Source of the DNA: CAYJNO01 sp964371715
GTDB taxonomy: Bacteria; Bacillota_I; Bacilli_A; Erysipelotrichales; Erysipelotrichaceae
Assembly (NCBI GenBank): GCA_964371715.1
Contig: CAYJNO010000051.1
Span: 1 to 8,692 of the forward strand
DNA: 8,692 nucleotides
Direction: 5' to 3'
The translations under genes were made by a program, and so were the position numbers. The stretch's first letter is position 1. The number at the start of each line of letters is the position of its first letter. Under the pieces are notes generated by a model. It was not told where the DNA came from. It ran no database searches and saw only the letters and a program-made list of their open reading frames with translations. Shown one piece after another: positions 6,589 through 8,692 of the stretch.

Positions 6589-6995
6589 TTAAATACTTCA
6601 TACACCTCTTCATAATCAACTTCATCAACAAGCATCTCTAGTATTTCAATTATTTCTGCATTTGGATACTGAGCATAGAATATACATTCATACTCTAATT
6701 CATGATTATCTATAGGTGTGATAATTACTTCATAATAATTTTTATTTTCATAAGCGAACACACTGTTGATTGAACTTTTTACATTTAATTTAGATTTTTC
6801 ATTATATGCTTTTAGAAAGTCTTTTGCTTTTCTAATGCAAATAGTTAATGAAGAATCTAAGTTTTTTACATTATCTAAAATTAATAAATCATTATAAAAC
6901 ACTTGATATACCGCATTATTTTTTATACTGATTTTTATTTTTTCATCATTTAGCTTATCTAAGTAACTGTCAATTGCTGATTGTTCAAGTTTCAT
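6585..6995 (-). CDS. Small acidic protein of unknown function
   Basis: I do not recognise this 136-residue protein. It is predicted soluble, with no signal peptide or membrane segment and no cysteine cluster or nucleotide-binding motif. The sequence alternates short charged helices (about 5-20 and 52-68) with strand-like stretches (about 78-95 and 100-110), and ends in a strongly acidic tail (about 115-136, EIIEILEMLVDEVDYEEVYE). AGGAGA (7006-7001) lies 5 nt before the ATG and overlaps the TAG stop of the mscS gene, with 9 nt between the genes. That tight coupling supports a real gene expressed with the channel and yaaA. Base composition is like its neighbours. Its 3' end overlaps the M20 stop by 4 nt. 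A role linked to the channel or to stress is only a guess from position. Confidence 0.75.
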   Translation of the reverse strand: MKLEQSAIDSYLDKLNDEKIKISIKNNAVYQVFYNDLLILDNVKNLDSSLTICIRKAKDFLKAYNEKSKLNVKSSINSVFAYENKNYYEVIITPIDNHELEYECIFYAQYPNAEIIEILEMLVDEVDYEEVYEVFN

Positions 6996-7004
6996 GTTTT
7001 TCTC

Positions 7005-7862
7005 CTATTTCTCATGCACTACATGAATTGTTTGAGTATTAAATGGAATTGTAATATTATTTTTCTCAAATTCCTTTAAAACAACTTCATTTAAGTCAAA
7101 CTTTAAAGCTACTCCCGTTGGAACATCTTTTGTATAAACACCAAGTCTAACATCAACTGATGAATTATTTAACTCACTAATTACTACTTGTAAATTCTCT
7201 TCCATTGCTGATGGGTGCTCTTTTGCACTTTTAAGAACAATCTCTTTAGCTAAATCATAGTTTGATCCATAAGCAACACCAAATGTTATGAAATTATAAT
7301 ATTTTCCATCTTCTTCTTTATTTTCAATAATTGCTGAATTCATAATATTATTTGGAATAATTACTGTTGAATTATTAAATGTTTGAATTGTTGTATGTCT
7401 TAAACTAATCTCTATTACTCTACCTGTAATATTTTTTTCTGGAATATAAATTAAGTCACCTTGAATAAAAGGCTTATAAAATGATAAGAATACACCACCA
7501 ATTAAAGTCGATGCACTCTCTTGTGCAGCTAGACCAACCATAACAGCTACAATACCTGTTGCTCCAAGTGCTGCAGTTCCAATTGAAGCTAATGGTTTAA
7601 TTTGCATGATAATTAATAACACTACTAATACACTAATCGATACTTTTATAACACTTGTAATAAAACTAAATGTAGTATTAGCTGACAAAGCTTCTCTTCC
7701 ACCTTGTTTAATTTTTTTATCTCTTACAGAATTTACATATTTTATTAAATATTTTTTCATTATTGATGATATAACCATCAATAATAATGCACTAATCATA
7801 AAAACTAATAAGCCATACGTAAATAGAGATGTTCCTAATTGAAATAACTCTTGAATTTGCAT
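7005..7862 (-). CDS. mscS: Small-conductance mechanosensitive channel, MscS family
   Basis: MscS is a homoheptameric inner-membrane channel that opens under membrane tension to release solutes on hypo-osmotic shock. At 285 residues it is close to E. coli MscS. Predicted membrane helices: TM1 about 14-35, TM2 about 66-88, and pore-lining TM3 about 93-128 with the glycine/alanine-rich pattern IGTAALGATGIVAVMVGLAAQ. The conserved TM3/beta-domain junction is FLSFYKPFIQGDLIYI (125-140). The cytoplasmic beta domain includes HTTIQTFNNSTVIIPNN (156-172), and the vestibule ends with the IPFNTQTIHV motif (272-281). The sequence looks complete. GAGGAG (7876-7871) is 8 nt before the ATG and is formed by the last codons of yaaA, 5 nt away, so the two are translationally coupled. 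It is the middle gene of the operon. A minor paralogue such as YnaI-type would be longer, so the plain MscS form fits best. Confidence 0.93.
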   Translation of the reverse strand: MQIQELFQLGTSLFTYGLLVFMISALLLMVISSIMKKYLIKYVNSVRDKKIKQGGREALSANTTFSFITSVIKVSISVLVVLLIIMQIKPLASIGTAALGATGIVAVMVGLAAQESASTLIGGVFLSFYKPFIQGDLIYIPEKNITGRVIEISLRHTTIQTFNNSTVIIPNNIMNSAIIENKEEDGKYYNFITFGVAYGSNYDLAKEIVLKSAKEHPSAMEENLQVVISELNNSSVDVRLGVYTKDVPTGVALKFDLNEVVLKEFEKNNITIPFNTQTIHVVHEK

Positions 7863-7867
7863 TTTGT

Positions 7868-8593
7868 TTACTCCTCTTTTATAAATACATAATTATCAAC
7901 TGTTGATAATTCTTCATCAAATTTAAAATTAAGTTCATTAAATTTTTTGATCTCTTCATAATTATAAATTTGATTACTTGCAAGATATCTTACCATTGTA
8001 CCACGAGCCATTTTAGCAAGAGTTGCTTTACTTACAATTTTATTTTTACTTTTAACTTTAAAGTGAATATTAATCATATTTTGATTAATTAAAACATCAC
8101 TATATTCTTTTGATGCCAAATTTATAATTAATTCGTCTTTAAAAAATTCATTTAATGGTTTCTCCCAATACTTATATAAATTTTTATAATCTAGAACATT
8201 TATTCTACTTGCCATTTCTAAGCGATAATGTATTATTTTATCATTTGGTCTTATTGCACCATAAAGTCCACTTAGAATTATTAAATTATCATTTAAATAT
8301 GTTATCTCTTCTTTACTCATTAAATGGGCATTTAAATTTTGAAATTGTAATCCTTTATAAGACATTATTGCCATATGATTTGTAACTTCTAAATCATTAT
8401 TTTGTAATCGATCATAATTTAATCTAGTTAATTCATTATTAGTCTTTAATATTGTTTTAAGATCTTCTAAATTTTTATTTTTTAATACATTAAAAATATA
8501 TTTTGCTTCTTTTAAAAATTGTGGAGTTAGTTCTCCAATAAAATCATCTGTAGCATCAATCATTGTTTTTGCTGGTGATATAATAATTTTCAT
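7868..8593 (-). CDS. yaaA: YaaA family (UPF0246) peroxide-stress protein
   Basis: The protein belongs to the YaaA/DUF328 family. E. coli YaaA is induced by OxyR and limits intracellular free iron and DNA damage during hydrogen peroxide stress; the biochemical mechanism is not settled. At 241 residues it is near the usual 245-260. Family marks in order: MKIIISPAKTM at the start, MSYKGLQFQ (77-85), ILSGLYGAIRPNDKIIHYRLEM (106-127 region), NLASKEYSDV (159-168), and KMARGTMVRYLAS (194-206). The C-terminal FDEELS matches the usual end region. AGAGG (8604-8600) is 6 nt before the ATG. It heads the operon with mscS and the small acidic gene. Its promoter abuts an insertion-sequence end at 8638. No OxyR or PerR box was recognised. 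Confidence 0.94.
   Translation of the reverse strand: MKIIISPAKTMIDATDDFIGELTPQFLKEAKYIFNVLKNKNLEDLKTILKTNNELTRLNYDRLQNNDLEVTNHMAIMSYKGLQFQNLNAHLMSKEEITYLNDNLIILSGLYGAIRPNDKIIHYRLEMASRINVLDYKNLYKYWEKPLNEFFKDELIINLASKEYSDVLINQNMINIHFKVKSKNKIVSKATLAKMARGTMVRYLASNQIYNYEEIKKFNELNFKFDEELSTVDNYVFIKEE
7891..7911. repeat. Perfect 21-bp palindrome inside the 3' end of yaaA
   Basis: The arm AATTATCAAC (7891-7900) is matched exactly by its complement at 7902-7911 around a single central base. It lies in yaaA coding sequence (residues L-S-T-V-D-N-Y), centred 39 nt before the mscS start. It has the size and symmetry of a dimeric regulator site but matches no consensus I know. No T-run follows, so it is not a terminator. 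Confidence 0.5.
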
Positions 8594-8609
8594 AAAATAC
8601 CTCTAAACG

Positions 8610-8618
8610 ATTATAACA
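8610..8618 (-). promoter_or_regulatory. yaaA promoter: extended -10 element
   Basis: Minus strand TG (8618-8617), one base, then a perfect TATAAT (8615-8610). The predicted start near 8603 lies within the AGAGG ribosome site, about 10 nt before the ATG. At 17-bp spacing the -35 would be 8638-8633 (AGTGAA), a poor match that falls on the insertion-sequence junction. Confidence 0.65.
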
Positions 8619-8630
8619 TAAAAAAAGAAT

Positions 8631-8643
8631 AGTTCACTGAACT
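8631..8643. repeat. Small inverted repeat across the insertion-sequence junction
   Basis: AGTTCA (8631-8636) and TGAACT (8638-8643) are exact complements around one base. The right arm is the tip of the insertion sequence. The left arm may be target DNA that matches by chance, or a sign that the true element edge lies further left than 8638. Confidence 0.5.
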
Positions 8644-8692
8644 GCACCCCAAAAATTGGAGACAATTAGAAAGGGTGTAGTTTTTTTATGGC
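8638..8692 (+). mobile_element. Left end of an IS3-family (IS150-like) insertion sequence, cut by the window edge
   Basis: The sequence from TGAACTGCACCCC (8638-8650) through AAAAATTGGAGAC closely resembles terminal inverted repeats of the IS150 group, which begin TG-x-ACTGCACCC and contain an internal TTGG. The IS3-family TG terminus is present. Within it CCAA and TTGG form a small hairpin. Further in, AAGGG (8671-8675) and an ATG at 8688 fit the start of the first transposase gene. The right end, the transposase and the flanking target duplication are outside the window. The family is recognised from the terminus alone. Confidence 0.75.
8688..8692 (+). CDS. Probable start of the transposase orfA, partial
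   Basis: Only ATG and two further bases are in the window. The call rests on position just inside an IS150-like terminus and on AAGGG 12 nt upstream. In this family orfA encodes a helix-turn-helix protein, usually followed by a frameshifted orfB with the DDE catalytic domain. Confidence 0.4.

Noticed and set aside
7606..8385. Two plus-strand open frames inside mscS (7606-7842) and yaaA (8155-8385)
   Set aside because: Shadows of conserved genes on the other strand; the hydrophobic look comes from A/T-rich antisense codons.
1..8692. CRISPR array, tRNA genes, toxin-antitoxin or phage-defence module
   Set aside because: No regularly spaced repeats, no cloverleaf sequence, and no gene pair of those families was seen.

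Overview
The window is very A+T-rich bacterial DNA with densely packed genes, strong Shine-Dalgarno sites and the usual Bacillota housekeeping families. Every tryptophan codon I checked is TGG, no in-frame TGA is needed, and all eight complete genes stop at TAA or TAG. This argues for the standard bacterial code rather than the Mycoplasma/Spiroplasma code. A low-GC Bacillota or an Acholeplasma/Izemoplasma/Haloplasma-like relative is the best inference; the sequence alone does not fix the genus.

Left edge (1-126): a strong rRNA-type promoter fires leftward out of the window, next to the terminator of the ABC-F gene. Then comes a leftward block read 5351 to 127: a divergent ADP-ribosylglycohydrolase-fold protein, the NADH-responsive repressor Rex, asparaginyl-tRNA synthetase (3 nt behind rex), and a YdiF-type ABC-F ribosome-associated ATPase behind a hairpin that may act as a partial terminator. 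A ydiF-like gene close to rex recalls the B. subtilis ydiF-moaC-rex region.

Middle: an M20D metallo-amidohydrolase runs rightward from a near-consensus promoter at 5446-5474. It is divergent from the glycohydrolase-like gene. Its stop codon overlaps that of the next gene, which is convergent.

Right part (6585-8593): a tight leftward operon of yaaA (peroxide stress), an MscS-type mechanosensitive channel and a small acidic protein of unknown function. Each downstream Shine-Dalgarno overlaps or abuts the end of the gene before it. The window ends inside the first 55 bases of an IS3-family (IS150-like) insertion sequence, whose tip lies where the yaaA -35 element should be.

I see no complete novel system. 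The items most worth checking are the glycohydrolase-fold protein with its metal-binding motifs replaced, placed upstream of rex; a Rex-like operator and a 13-bp word shared by two promoter regions; predicted mRNA leaders of only about 10-15 nt at all four proposed start points; and the insertion sequence in the yaaA promoter. No intergenic stretch exceeds 300 bases.
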